Assembly (NCBI GenBank): GCA_963741565.1
Contig: CAVUIK010000017.1
Location: 342,511 to 406,510 of the forward strand
Reading direction: 5' to 3'
Length of the DNA stretch: 64,000 nt
DNA from: Ga0077555 sp963741565
GTDB taxonomy: Bacteria > Pseudomonadota > Alphaproteobacteria > Rhizobiales > Hyphomicrobiaceae
Part shown: in pieces, positions 18,623 to 27,039 of the stretch
Layout: each line of letters opens with the position of its first letter
How positions within the stretch are numbered: position 1 is the stretch's first letter
Translations under genes and position numbers: made by a program
The notes under the pieces: model-generated
The model's input: the letters and a program-made list of their open reading frames with translations, nothing else
The model's database searches: none
What the model was told of the DNA's origin: nothing

Positions 18623-19456
18623 ATGCGTCACGTCACGCTTCGCACTGGCGAGAAGATCCCGCAACTCGGCCTCGGCACCTGGCACATGGGCGAACGGAGC
18701 GGCAATCGTAGCGCCGAGGCCAAGGCGGTTCGAGCCGGCGTCGATCTCGGCGTTACATTGATCGACACGGCGGAAATGTACGGCGAAGGCGGCGCCGAGG
18801 AGGTTGTGGCCGAGGCCATTGCCGGCATTCGCGACAAGGTGTTCATCGTGTCAAAGGTCTATCCGCACAATGCCTCGCGCACAGGCGCCATCGCGGCCTG
18901 CGAGCGCAGCCTGAAGCGGCTCAAGACCGACCGCATCGATCTCTACCTGCTGCACTGGCGCGGATCGCACCCGCTGGCCGACACCGTGACGGCGTTCGAG
19001 ACGCTCAAGGCCGACGGCAAGATCCGCCACTGGGGGGTTTCGAACTTCGACAGCGATGACATGGACGAACTGCGTGCCGTCAAGCACGGCGGCAGCTGCG
19101 CCTCGAACCAAGTGCTTTATCATCTGGGCAGCCGCAGCATCGACTTCGACCTGATCGGCGACTGCGCCAAGCACCAGACGATGGTGATGGCCTACTCGCC
19201 GCTGGGCCAGGGCGCGATTCTCGATGAACCCGCGCTCGCCCGGGTCGCGAAGAAACATGGCGTGACGCCCGCGGCCATCGCTGTGGCCTGGACCATGCGG
19301 CATCCCCACGTCGTCTCGATCCCGAAGGCCTCGAACCTGGCCCATGTCAAAGCCAATGCCGCCGCCGCTGACCTCGTCCTCGACGCCGACGATCTGGAGA
19401 CCCTCGACGCTGCCTTCCCGCCGCCGCGCCGGAAGGGCCCTCTCGGAATGCTGTAA
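18623..19456 (+). CDS. aldo/keto reductase
   Basis: 277 residues. ATG 18623 follows AGGAGGG by 4 nt, an unusually strong ribosome site. The (alpha/beta)8 AKR signatures are present: the catalytic Asp and Tyr in DTAEMYGEGGAE, the Lys in FIVSKVYP, and the His region in LYLLHWRG. The C-terminal IPKASNLAHVKAN binds the NADPH adenosine phosphate. The family reduces aldehydes and ketones using NADPH in the cytoplasm. It diverges from the CoA-transferase operon over 125 bp and could share its regulation. The substrate is unknown. Confidence 0.92.
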   Translation: MRHVTLRTGEKIPQLGLGTWHMGERSGNRSAEAKAVRAGVDLGVTLIDTAEMYGEGGAEEVVAEAIAGIRDKVFIVSKVYPHNASRTGAIAACERSLKRLKTDRIDLYLLHWRGSHPLADTVTAFETLKADGKIRHWGVSNFDSDDMDELRAVKHGGSCASNQVLYHLGSRSIDFDLIGDCAKHQTMVMAYSPLGQGAILDEPALARVAKKHGVTPAAIAVAWTMRHPHVVSIPKASNLAHVKANAAAADLVLDADDLETLDAAFPPPRRKGPLGML

Positions 19457-19615
19457 CGGGCCAGGACCCTCGCCCATCATTTGATGACGATGCCGTGTCA
19501 CTTTGAAGCCTATGCACGAGACGAAGGGACGCGGCGGATCGAGTGATAGGATCTGATAGCATTTTGCGTCCCATCGCAGGCAATACCGAGAGATTTGGGC
19601 CAGGAGATTTGGCAC

Positions 19616-19819
19616 GTGGGTGACCCACAACTCGACCAGCTTTCCGTGAAGGAACTTCTGGACCTTCAGGCGCAGTTGCATACGGCGATCCGGGCGGCGA
19701 TCCGGGCCCGCAAAGAAAGCAAGGCGAACGTGACCGCGCGGATCGACCTTGTGCCCGCCAAGCGCGACATGGCAAGTGAGCGCGACGCGTGGCTGGCCGC
19801 CCGGAAAAAGGGGATTTGA
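19616..19819 (+). CDS. small helical hypothetical protein
   Basis: 67 residues from a GTG at 19616, preferred because CAGGAG lies 9 nt upstream; a TTG at 19595 is an alternative. The protein is charged and helical, opening with DQLSVKELLDLQAQL and continuing through an Arg/Lys-rich helix (HTAIRAAIRARKESK). The first helix resembles the N-terminal oligomerisation helix of small H-NS-like proteins of alphaproteobacteria, but the C-terminal AT-hook-like motif is not seen. I assign no function. It converges on the quinone-oxidoreductase gene. Confidence 0.5.
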   Translation: MGDPQLDQLSVKELLDLQAQLHTAIRAAIRARKESKANVTARIDLVPAKRDMASERDAWLAARKKGI

Positions 19820-19854
19820 GGGCCGGTCGAGCGTCAGGGACGATAGGCCCGTCG

Positions 19855-20853
19855 CTATAGGTCCGGGCGGACCACCACCGTGCCGCGCTTGGCGCCGGCT
19901 TCGACGGCGAGGTGGGCGTCAACGGTCTCGGCCAGCGAAAATGATCCGGCGATGCGATGTTGGCGCGGGGCCTCACGCAGCCAGCGCAGGATATCCGACT
20001 GGGCCTGCCGGCGGGCGGCATGCGGCGAGTTGGGCAGCAGCACCGACTGGATCGTGACATTCTTTCGCATCAGTTCGGCGGCGGGAACCACCGGCGACGG
20101 ATTGCCCCGCGAGGCGTAGAACGCGATCGTGCCGTTCACCGCGATGATGTCTCGCGCAACGGCGAGATTGCCGCCGAAATCAACCTCGACGATGCGATCG
20201 ACGCCGCGGTCGCCGGTCTCAGCTCGGATGCGCGCGCCGACGTCGTCGGTGTGGCGATTGATAATGACGCCGGCGCCAGCAGCCCGTGCGTCCTCGGCAT
20301 GGGTGGCGGTGCTGACGGTCGCGAGCACGCGTGCGCCACCCCAAACCGCGAGTTGGATCGCATAGTTGCCAACCGCCCCGCCGCCGCCGGTCACCAGGAT
20401 CGTCTGGCCGGTGACGGGACCGGACGCGAAAACGCAGCGATGCGCGGTCATGCAGGGAATGCCGAGGCAAGCGCCCGCCTCGAACGGCGTCGTCTCCGGG
20501 AGCGCCGTGACGAGATCGGTATCGAGAGCAATGAACTCCGCGGCCGTGCCGAGGTTGCGCCCGTTGCGCTGGCCGTTGTAGAGCCAGACGCGGTCGCCTT
20601 GTTTGAACTTTGTGACGCCAGGCCCAAGTGCGTCGACGACGCCCGCGCCATCGCTGTTTGGAATGACGAACGGCGCTTCCATGGCATAGCCCTGGCCGCG
20701 CCGCCGGTTGCCGTCGGCCGGATTGACGCCGGATGCCATCAGGCGAATACGCACTTGGCCCAGCGCCGGCTCGGGCTTCGGCTGCTCACCGAACGTCAGC
20801 ACGTCGGCGGCAGGGCCGGTTCGCGTGTACCAGACGGCGCGCATGGCGGGCAT
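19855..20853 (-). CDS. NADPH:quinone oxidoreductase-like MDR dehydrogenase
   Basis: 332 residues from ATG 20853, with AGAGGAT upstream; a longer open frame overlaps the next gene and is rejected. The medium-chain dehydrogenase fold is evident: the N-terminal GroES-like part has SGVNPADGNRR and VDALGPGVTKFKQGDRV, and the Rossmann motif reads TILVTGGGGAVGNYAIQLA. Zinc-ligand cysteines of alcohol dehydrogenases are absent, so it belongs to the zinc-free quinone reductase (QOR) branch. Members reduce quinones or alkenals with NADPH. It lies 20 nt after the LLM monooxygenase gene on the same strand. Confidence 0.9.
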   Translation of the reverse strand: MPAMRAVWYTRTGPAADVLTFGEQPKPEPALGQVRIRLMASGVNPADGNRRRGQGYAMEAPFVIPNSDGAGVVDALGPGVTKFKQGDRVWLYNGQRNGRNLGTAAEFIALDTDLVTALPETTPFEAGACLGIPCMTAHRCVFASGPVTGQTILVTGGGGAVGNYAIQLAVWGGARVLATVSTATHAEDARAAGAGVIINRHTDDVGARIRAETGDRGVDRIVEVDFGGNLAVARDIIAVNGTIAFYASRGNPSPVVPAAELMRKNVTIQSVLLPNSPHAARRQAQSDILRWLREAPRQHRIAGSFSLAETVDAHLAVEAGAKRGTVVVRPDL

Positions 20854-20873
20854 CGATCGATCCTCTGTACCAG

Positions 20874-22175
20874 CTATTCGCCGGCACCCTGTGCCAGGTG
20901 ATCGCGCAATGTCGAGCCCACATAGTCCCGGCGGAAGAGCCCCCGCCGCTGCAGCTCCGGCACGACGCCATCGACGAAGTCGTCGAAGGCGCCGGGGAAG
21001 TAGGCCGGCAGAATCATGAACCCATCCGCCAGTCCGGTGGTGAACCATTCTTCCAGCGTATCCGCGATCCGTTTCGGCGTGCCGCAGATGACCCAATGTC
21101 CGCGCGCCGCCGCCGTGATGTTGTAGAGATCGCGCAGCGTCATATTTTCGCGCCGCGCGAGGTCGAGCACTGTCCGCGCGAACGAATGGCTGTTGTTGGT
21201 GAGCGGCAGCTCGGGCACCGGCCCGTCGAGCGGATAGCCCGAGATATCGTGCCCGATCCGATGCGAAACCAAAGTCAGTGCATTGGTCGGCGTCAGCCAG
21301 CTTTGCAGTCGGTCGAGCTGCGCCTTGGCTTCGGCATCGGTGCGCCCGATGATCGGCATCACCCCCGGCAAAATCGCCATATCGGCCGGCCGCCGGCCAT
21401 ATTTCGGCAAGCGCGTCTTGAGGTTGTCGTAGGCGATTTTCGCCGCAGCCGTGTCGCCGTTCACCACCGAGAATACGATGTCGGCATCGCGCGCCGAGAG
21501 CTCCTGTCCAGGCTCCGATCCCCCCGCTTGGAGGATCAGCGGATTGCCATACGCGGACTGCTCGATATTGAGTGGCCCGCGGACCTGGAAGTAGTGCCCC
21601 TGATGATCGAGCGTGCGCACCTTCGCGGGGTCCACATAGTCACCGGTGGCCTTGTTCTTGAGGATGGCGCCTGCGTCCCAGGTGTTCCAGAGCCCGCGCA
21701 CCACATCGACGAACTCGCTGGCGATCTCATAGCGTTTGTCGTGCTCGTGATGGCGCTCCATGTTGAAGTTGCGCGCGGCGATGTCGGAGCTGCTGGTGAC
21801 GACATTCCAGGCCACGCGCCCTTTGCTCAAGTGCTGCAGCGACTGGAATGTACGCGCGACAGTGTAGGGCTCGCTGAAGCTCGTCGAGACCGTCGCGCCG
21901 AGCCCGACGTGTCGCGTGGCAAGGCTCAAGGCCGCGACGGTTGTCGTCGGCTCCAGACGCGTCATGAACGAGGGATGGTCGGTCGGACCGGAGCCCAGGC
22001 TGTCGGAAATGAAGAATAGGTCGAACTTGCCGCGTTCGGCGGTCCGGGCGCCCGCTTCCACGGTCGGCCAGCTGCAATTGCTGTCGGCCGCATCCTCCAT
22101 TCTCCAACCCGCAGAGTGATTGCCGGTACCGAGCCAGAACACGGCCAGATGCATCTGGCGCTTCGTCGCAGTCAT
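20874..22175 (-). CDS. FMN-dependent LLM monooxygenase, NtaA/SnaA/DszA type
   Basis: 433 residues from ATG 22175 after AGGAGAGGG. The opening MTATKRQMHLAVFWLGTGNH and the ARTFQSLQHLSKGRVAWNVVTSS block are hallmarks of the two-component nitrilotriacetate/sulphone monooxygenase group of bacterial luciferase-like proteins. Further typical pieces are ILQAGGSEPGQELSAR and HWVICGTPKRIADTLEEW. These enzymes use FMNH2 from a partner reductase to oxidise C-N or C-S bonds. A dedicated flavin reductase gene is not adjacent; the nitroreductase at 9.2 kb is too distant to be presumed. The quinone-reductase-like gene follows at 20 nt. Confidence 0.92.
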   Translation of the reverse strand: MTATKRQMHLAVFWLGTGNHSAGWRMEDAADSNCSWPTVEAGARTAERGKFDLFFISDSLGSGPTDHPSFMTRLEPTTTVAALSLATRHVGLGATVSTSFSEPYTVARTFQSLQHLSKGRVAWNVVTSSSDIAARNFNMERHHEHDKRYEIASEFVDVVRGLWNTWDAGAILKNKATGDYVDPAKVRTLDHQGHYFQVRGPLNIEQSAYGNPLILQAGGSEPGQELSARDADIVFSVVNGDTAAAKIAYDNLKTRLPKYGRRPADMAILPGVMPIIGRTDAEAKAQLDRLQSWLTPTNALTLVSHRIGHDISGYPLDGPVPELPLTNNSHSFARTVLDLARRENMTLRDLYNITAAARGHWVICGTPKRIADTLEEWFTTGLADGFMILPAYFPGAFDDFVDGVVPELQRRGLFRRDYVGSTLRDHLAQGAGE

Positions 22176-22243
22176 ACCGCCCTCTCCTAGTGCTCGCCGC
22201 TTGGGGAGGCACCTTGATCTCAAGGCGCTGGAGGCTTGGCCGA

Positions 22244-22924
22244 TCAGGTCACTCGCATGTGCTTGAACATGTGGCGCTTGGCATCAGCGTCCCAGTCGGC
22301 CTTGAAAGGATGCTTGTCCTTGAGCGCGGCTGCGCGAACCGCGGCCGGCCGTGCGGAGATCTCGTCATGCAGGCGCTTCACGTTCGGCAGCTTCGCAAAG
22401 GCGTCGTCGCCGAGCACGAAGGGGATCAGGCGCGCCCATCCCCAGGCCGCCATGTCGGCAATCGTGTAGGTGTCGCCGAGAATGTACTTGCGCTTTGCGA
22501 GATGCGCATCGAGCACCTGGTAGTGCCGCATCGCCTCGAACTGGTAGCGTTCGTTGCCGTAGTCGTTGCCCTTGGGCGCGAAATGCTTGAAGTGAACCGC
22601 CTGCCCTGAATAGGGCCCGACACCTGTTGCGACGAACATCAGCCACGAGAGCAGCTCGCCGCGCGCCTTCGGGCTGCTGGCGGGCATGAACTTTCCGGTC
22701 TTCTCGCCGAGATAGAGCAGGATGGCGTTGCTGTCGAACACCGTGGTGTCGCCGTCGACGATGGCGGGCACCTTGCCGTTCGGATTGATCGCGAGGAACT
22801 CCGGTGCGAACTGGTCGCCCTTGCGCGCATCGATCGGCATGGCCTGATAAGGCAGGCCAGCCTCTTCGAGGAACAGCGCGACCTTGGTGGGGTTGGGCGA
22901 GCCGTTGAAATAGAACTTGAGCAT
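22244..22924 (-). CDS. glutathione S-transferase (YfcG/nu-like)
   Basis: 226 residues, AGGAGA before ATG 22924. The N-terminal thioredoxin-like domain (1-80) has the NGSPNPTKVALFLEE start, with the NPNGKVPAIVD cis-proline loop and the DSNAILLYLGEKT glutathione-binding Ser. The all-helical C-terminal domain contains YILGDTYTIADMAAWGW, the usual capping-box region. The N-P-N-G-K-V-P and Y-S-G-Q pieces point to the YfcG-like group, which acts on disulphides and peroxides. It is on the same strand as the LLM monooxygenase but 68 nt apart. Confidence 0.92.
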   Translation of the reverse strand: MLKFYFNGSPNPTKVALFLEEAGLPYQAMPIDARKGDQFAPEFLAINPNGKVPAIVDGDTTVFDSNAILLYLGEKTGKFMPASSPKARGELLSWLMFVATGVGPYSGQAVHFKHFAPKGNDYGNERYQFEAMRHYQVLDAHLAKRKYILGDTYTIADMAAWGWARLIPFVLGDDAFAKLPNVKRLHDEISARPAAVRAAALKDKHPFKADWDADAKRHMFKHMRVT

Positions 22925-23023
22925 GCGCGTCTCCTGGGATTGCTTGACGAGGCGGGCTCACCGTCACCGCCATTGCCCCAACCTTCGTCCCAATGCACGG
23001 AGAGAGCAAGAGGGCGCGGAAAC

Positions 23024-24178
23024 TCAGAAGACTCCGGTCTGCGACAGCGAACCAATGAAAAGCGTCAGGCCCAGCAGTAGGACGGCGACCGAGCCGGCGA
23101 CGCCAGCTGCGATCCGCACGCGTTCCGCCCACAGCGATCCGCCGCTGCCATAGCGCGCGGCCAACTCGCGCGAGCCGACCGCGAGTGCAGCCAGTGCGGA
23201 AACGGTGATCGCGGTACCGATCGCCATCGCGAAGGTGGCGAAGACGCCGGCCCAAAGCAAACCCTGGCTCAGGGCGAAGATGAGCACGAGGATGGCGCCG
23301 GTGCACGGGCGGACACCAACCGCGAGCGCGAGCGAGATGGCCTTCGACCAGGACCAGGCGCCTTCGAGCTGCTTTGGATCCGGCATATGCGCATGACCGC
23401 AGCACTCCGAATGATCGTGGCCGTCGTCGGCATGATGATGGTGGCCATGCGGGAGCTGGTGATCGTGCTTGTGACTGTGCCCATGACGGACATGGCCATG
23501 GTCATGATCGTGAAGCGCGTGCTCGTGGGGATGCGACGGCGGATGCCTGCTGACAGCTGCCGATGCTGGGCGCAGCTTGCGGAACTGGCTCCAGAGCAGC
23601 CACGCGCCGACCAGCGTGACGAGACCCCAGCTGATCGTCTCGAGCCAGGCTTCGGCGGACTTCACCGCGAGGCCCGTCGCCTGGAACGCGATCACCAAAA
23701 TGCCGACCAGGATCAAGGCCGACAGCGCTTGAAAGAACGCGGCGAGAAACGAGATCTGGATGCCGCGGCGCACGGTCTGTCCATTGGCGAGCACGTAGGA
23801 CGAGATCACGGCCTTGCCATGCCCGGGACCCGCCGCATGCAGGACGCCATAGGCGAAGCTCAACAGGGCCAGCGCCAGCGTCGCCATGACGGGATTGCGC
23901 GTGCGGATGTCGCGCACGGCTTGCGCCAGTCGCTGGTTGATCTCGGCTTGGCGCGCCGTGATCCAGGCATAGATGCCGCTCGGTGGCGCCGCCGCGGCGG
24001 GCGCGGGCGCGCCAGCCGATCGCGCAGCTGGCGGCAGGAAGGATTTCGGGGCCGCAGACGGGGCCGGGGCTGTGACGGGCGGCGCCGCCTGCTGCGCGAC
24101 GGCGGGACCGTCGGTCAGCAGCAGCGCACACAGCGCCAGTATGGCAAACAGGCTACGCTGGATCATTTGGAGCCACAT
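23024..24178 (-). CDS. NicO-family nickel/cobalt-type metal permease with His-rich loop
   Basis: 384 residues. An N-terminal signal segment and a Pro/Ala-rich periplasmic stretch precede six to seven membrane helices. The family motif is H-A-A-G-P-G-H-G-K-A in the first helices, with a second signature at VGVRPCTGAILVL. A cytoplasmic-loop-like run around residues 215-265 holds more than 20 histidines. NicO proteins move Ni2+ or Co2+, inward or outward; this subgroup pairs with DUF1007 proteins. Here the start codon overlaps the end of the DUF1007 gene by 16 nt. With ZnuA diverging nearby, a role in zinc handling is also possible (inference). Confidence 0.88.
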   Translation of the reverse strand: MWLQMIQRSLFAILALCALLLTDGPAVAQQAAPPVTAPAPSAAPKSFLPPAARSAGAPAPAAAAPPSGIYAWITARQAEINQRLAQAVRDIRTRNPVMATLALALLSFAYGVLHAAGPGHGKAVISSYVLANGQTVRRGIQISFLAAFFQALSALILVGILVIAFQATGLAVKSAEAWLETISWGLVTLVGAWLLWSQFRKLRPASAAVSRHPPSHPHEHALHDHDHGHVRHGHSHKHDHQLPHGHHHHADDGHDHSECCGHAHMPDPKQLEGAWSWSKAISLALAVGVRPCTGAILVLIFALSQGLLWAGVFATFAMAIGTAITVSALAALAVGSRELAARYGSGGSLWAERVRIAAGVAGSVAVLLLGLTLFIGSLSQTGVF

Positions 24179-24957
24179 GCGATCTTGATCGGCCGGGACG
24201 CCGAATAGCCGAAATTCTGGGTGCCGAGCTGCTGCGAGAATGCCTCGCCCAGCTTTTGCGCGTCGGCGGCTTCCTTCGTCGCCTCACCGAGCACGACGCG
24301 GCAGTTGGCGGGGGCGCCCGTGATCTTGATGGGATCGGACTTCGCCAGCTCGAACGCGAGGAAGAAGCTCGAGTCATAAACGGCAAAGTTGAACTCGGGC
24401 GCGTCGATCAGAACCGGCTGCTGCAAAGGGAGCGTGAAATGCAGAGACAGCACTTTCTCTGAGGACGGCGCCGCCTTTTCCTTGTCGGAGCCGAAGATCG
24501 CTGTGCCAAGGCGCGAGAGCGCGCCCGGCTTCGAGGCATCGGGCGCGGCGGGAGGGGTCGCGGATGCTTGATCCGCGTTCTTGGGGGCGGTGGCGTGCTC
24601 AAGCCAGAAGTCTTTCGGCTCCTGCACCGCCAGATCCGTCCCGGCAAGTTTGGCATGAGTGAAGAACTTGAACTCCTTCAGGCCTTCGATATTGACCTTG
24701 GCAAGCTCGGCCAGTTCCTCGCGGGCATAGATGCCGTCGTTGTTGGTGTCGAGGCCCTGGATGGCCATGGCGGTATAGAACTCGTCGAATGTCCATTTGT
24801 GGCGGAAACCAACGATGCTGCCCTGCTCGACAAGGACCGTCGTCTCCACGTTGATCCAAACGTGCGGATGGGCGCGGGCCGGCGACACGGCCGCGCCGAC
24901 CAAACCGGCGAAACCGACGAAAGCAGCAAGGCAGCGCAAGCGCGAGAGCAGGGCCAT
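24163..24957 (-). CDS. DUF1007 family exported metal-binding partner protein
   Basis: 264 residues. The signal peptide (about 1-29, ending A-R-A) is followed at once by HPHVWINVET, the DUF1007 signature with metal-ligand-like histidines. A calcium-binding-like DTNNDGIYAREE loop lies near residue 70. The domain is split by an Ala/Pro-rich insert about residues 130-165. Such proteins are nearly always encoded next to NicO permeases and are thought to feed or sense metal in the periplasm. Its gene overlaps the NicO start. The divergent 247-bp spacer towards znuA carries a possible Zur site. Confidence 0.85.
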   Translation of the reverse strand: MALLSRLRCLAAFVGFAGLVGAAVSPARAHPHVWINVETTVLVEQGSIVGFRHKWTFDEFYTAMAIQGLDTNNDGIYAREELAELAKVNIEGLKEFKFFTHAKLAGTDLAVQEPKDFWLEHATAPKNADQASATPPAAPDASKPGALSRLGTAIFGSDKEKAAPSSEKVLSLHFTLPLQQPVLIDAPEFNFAVYDSSFFLAFELAKSDPIKITGAPANCRVVLGEATKEAADAQKLGEAFSQQLGTQNFGYSASRPIKIACGSK

Positions 24958-25093
24958 AGGTCGTCCAATCCATAAGAGCGGCCCCGAAAGGCCATTCAGG
25001 CATCCGGGCTGGTTAACGGCCAGACCGAGTGACGCACCATTCTACTCCGATCCGGGCGCGGAGGGCAGATCTAAGGGTTGACTCGAATAGGGT

Positions 25094-25114
25094 ATGTTAT
25101 AACGTCATTAACAT
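25094..25114. promoter_or_regulatory. possible Zur operator between DUF1007/NicO and znuA
   Basis: The half-sites ATGTTA and TAACAT are exact inverts spaced by 9 bp, and the sequence begins ATGTTATAAC. Alphaproteobacterial Zur boxes centre on ATGTTATA...TATAACAT. The right arm here is imperfect and the spacing longer than usual. The site lies 91 nt before the znuA start and 137 nt before the DUF1007 start, so it could control both. An overlapping -10 element (TATAAC at 25098) would also explain part of the signal. Confidence 0.45.
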
Positions 25115-25204
25115 GAGGGATAAGTTTCAGTCTCCCTTTGACTCGCCCCGATCAACCATCGGCGCGGTCTGTCGCCGAAGATCGCAGAACATATTGGAGT
25201 CATC

Positions 25205-26263
25205 GTGGCAGATCGAATTCGGGCAGGTCAAAATTGGAGCCTCACACTGGCCGCCGGTGGCCGCACGTCGCGGTCCCTACGCATGGTTTGGCTCATCTCC
25301 TGCCTGCTCGCGGCCAACGCCGGATCTGGTGCGGCCAACTCCGAGCCGAAAGTCGTTGTCACCATCAAACCCATCCATTCGATCGTGGCGGCCGTCATGC
25401 ATGGGGGAGCCGGCGCGCCGCGGCTGTTGATCGACGGCGTGGGCTCGCCACACACGTTCTCGCTGAAGCCGTCAGACGCCAAGGAGCTGAATACGGCCGA
25501 TGTGATCTTTCGAGTCTCGGAAGAGCTCGAGCCCTACACGATCAAAATCGCCCCATCGCTGCCGAAGCGCGTGCGGCTGGTGACGCTGGCCGAGACACCG
25601 GGGCTTACTACTCATGCCTTGAGGGCCAGCAGCGACTTCGAAGCGCACGATCATGGCGGTGCCGGGGACAAAGGCCACCAGCACGGGCATAAGCAAGGGC
25701 ACGGTAAGCCTGCAAGCAAAAATGCTTCACGTCCGACGGCGGGCATAGACGGTCACATCTGGCTCGACCCCATCAATGCGAAACTGATGGCCCGCCAGAT
25801 CGCAGATGTACTGGCGACGATCGCGCCCGGCGATGCGGCGCGGTTCCTGGCGAACGCGGCCAGCTTCGGAGAGCGCATGGATGTGCTCGACCGTGAGCTG
25901 GAGCAAGCGCTCGCTCCCGTGCGCCGCAAGGCCTACATCGTGTTCCACGACGCCTACCAGTATCTCGAGCGACGGTATGAGCTGGCGCCGGTTGGCTCGG
26001 TGACGGTCAGCCCCGACATCCCACCGAGCGCGAAGCGCCTCTCGGAATTGCGGGGCAAAATCGCCACGCTAAAGGCAGCCTGCGTGTTCGCCGAGCCGCA
26101 ATTCGGGCCGAAAGTGATCGACACCATCGTCGAAGGCACGCTAGCGCGGCGTGGCGTGCTTGACCCACTTGGCGTGGCAGTCGCGGCGGGACCGGATCAT
26201 TACCCGACGCTGATGCGGGCGCTCGCCAACGATTTGAGGGCATGTTTGGTCGGTAGCTCGTGA
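25205..26263 (+). CDS. znuA: zinc ABC transporter substrate-binding protein ZnuA
   Basis: 352 residues from GTG 25205, preceded by TTGGAG; a downstream ATG at 25283 would also keep the signal peptide. After the export signal the chain reads VVVTIKPIHSIVAAVM, whose His is the first zinc ligand of cluster A-I SBPs. The flexible His-rich loop (HDHGGAGDKGHQHGHKQGHG) comes before DGHIWLDP with the second ligand, and VFHDAYQYLERRY gives the third. It is a periplasmic zinc-capturing protein. No znuB or znuC is present in the window, so the permease and ATPase must be elsewhere. It faces the DUF1007-NicO pair across a possible Zur operator. Confidence 0.9.
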   Translation: MADRIRAGQNWSLTLAAGGRTSRSLRMVWLISCLLAANAGSGAANSEPKVVVTIKPIHSIVAAVMHGGAGAPRLLIDGVGSPHTFSLKPSDAKELNTADVIFRVSEELEPYTIKIAPSLPKRVRLVTLAETPGLTTHALRASSDFEAHDHGGAGDKGHQHGHKQGHGKPASKNASRPTAGIDGHIWLDPINAKLMARQIADVLATIAPGDAARFLANAASFGERMDVLDRELEQALAPVRRKAYIVFHDAYQYLERRYELAPVGSVTVSPDIPPSAKRLSELRGKIATLKAACVFAEPQFGPKVIDTIVEGTLARRGVLDPLGVAVAAGPDHYPTLMRALANDLRACLVGSS

Positions 26264-26302
26264 CGACGTCGATCAGCCGCGCAATCCCGATCTGAGATTC
26301 GA

Positions 26303-26920
26303 TCAGGTCGACAAAAACGCGACGGCTGCCGCGCTGACGCGCTGTTCCTGTCCGCCAAAGAAATGATCAGCGCCGTCGATGATGGCTAGCGATTTGGGAG
26401 CCGCAAGCGCGGCGAACAGTTGGTTCAGTTGCTGAACCGGCGCATGATCGTCACGGTCGCCGCAGATGAGAAGCTTCGGCTTGGACACAGTGTTGAGAAA
26501 TGTCGGATCGCGCCGGCGGATCGGCAACGCGACGCCGATCAGCTTGTGGACGCGCGGGTCATCGGCACCGGCCCGCAGGCCGACCATCGAGCCAAACGAA
26601 TAGCCGGCGACAATCACGGTCGAAACGGATTGACGGCCGAGCAGCGAGGTCACAGCAGCATTGACGTCGTCGATCTCGCCATTGCCGTCGTCATGCGTGC
26701 CGGTGCTGCTGCCGACGCCGCGAAAATTGAACCGCAGGGTGGCCATGCCGGCACGCTGAAATCCGTCGGCCAACGCCGAGACAACAGTATTGTGCATGTC
26801 GCCGCCGTAAAGCGGATGCGGATGGCAAACGATCGCGCCGATTTGCGGCGACGGCGATGGCAGCGAGAGCAAGCCTTCGAGCGTGATACCGCCGGCAGGA
26901 AAGGTGATCTTCTCTTCCAC
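26303..26920 (-). CDS. alpha/beta hydrolase of the small serine-esterase (YtnL/COG2945-like) group
   Basis: 205 residues from a GTG at 26920 with GGAGGT 7 nt upstream; an ATG at 26935 is possible but has no site. The chain has CHPHPLYGGDMHN, a motif typical of this group, the nucleophile elbow G-Y-S-F-G, and the late GADHFFGG with the catalytic His. The N-terminus FPAGGITLEGLL replaces a signal peptide, so the protein is cytoplasmic. Hydrolysis of short esters is the expected activity; the physiological substrate is unknown. It converges with znuA and lies downstream of the aldolase gene on the same strand. Confidence 0.88.
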   Translation of the reverse strand: MEEKITFPAGGITLEGLLSLPSPSPQIGAIVCHPHPLYGGDMHNTVVSALADGFQRAGMATLRFNFRGVGSSTGTHDDGNGEIDDVNAAVTSLLGRQSVSTVIVAGYSFGSMVGLRAGADDPRVHKLIGVALPIRRRDPTFLNTVSKPKLLICGDRDDHAPVQQLNQLFAALAAPKSLAIIDGADHFFGGQEQRVSAAAVAFLST

Positions 26921-26985
26921 GGGTCCGACCTCCATGACAGGGGGCCCTTAGAGGACCAGCGGGGGACAGAGCCGTCAATCAGCAA

Positions 26986-27009
26986 CGGCCCGGAGATGCC
27001 TCCGGGCCG
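26986..27009 (-). terminator. hairpin after the class I aldolase gene
   Basis: CGGCCCGGAG pairs perfectly with CTCCGGGCCG around a 4-nt loop. It is 31 nt past the aldolase stop on the minus strand. Only a weak T-rich stretch follows, so this is a probable terminator rather than a certain one. Confidence 0.55.
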
Positions 27010-27039
27010 CGCGTCGTCGTCAAAACGGCAATGCCGCGC

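Noticed and set aside
23387..24208. Histidine-poor plus-strand open frame across the NicO gene
   Set aside because: Antisense shadow produced by the His-rich loop codons.
25078..25103. TTGACT and TATAAC as a znuA promoter
   Set aside because: Spacing of 14 bp is too short for a standard sigma-70 promoter; kept only as a remark on the operator.
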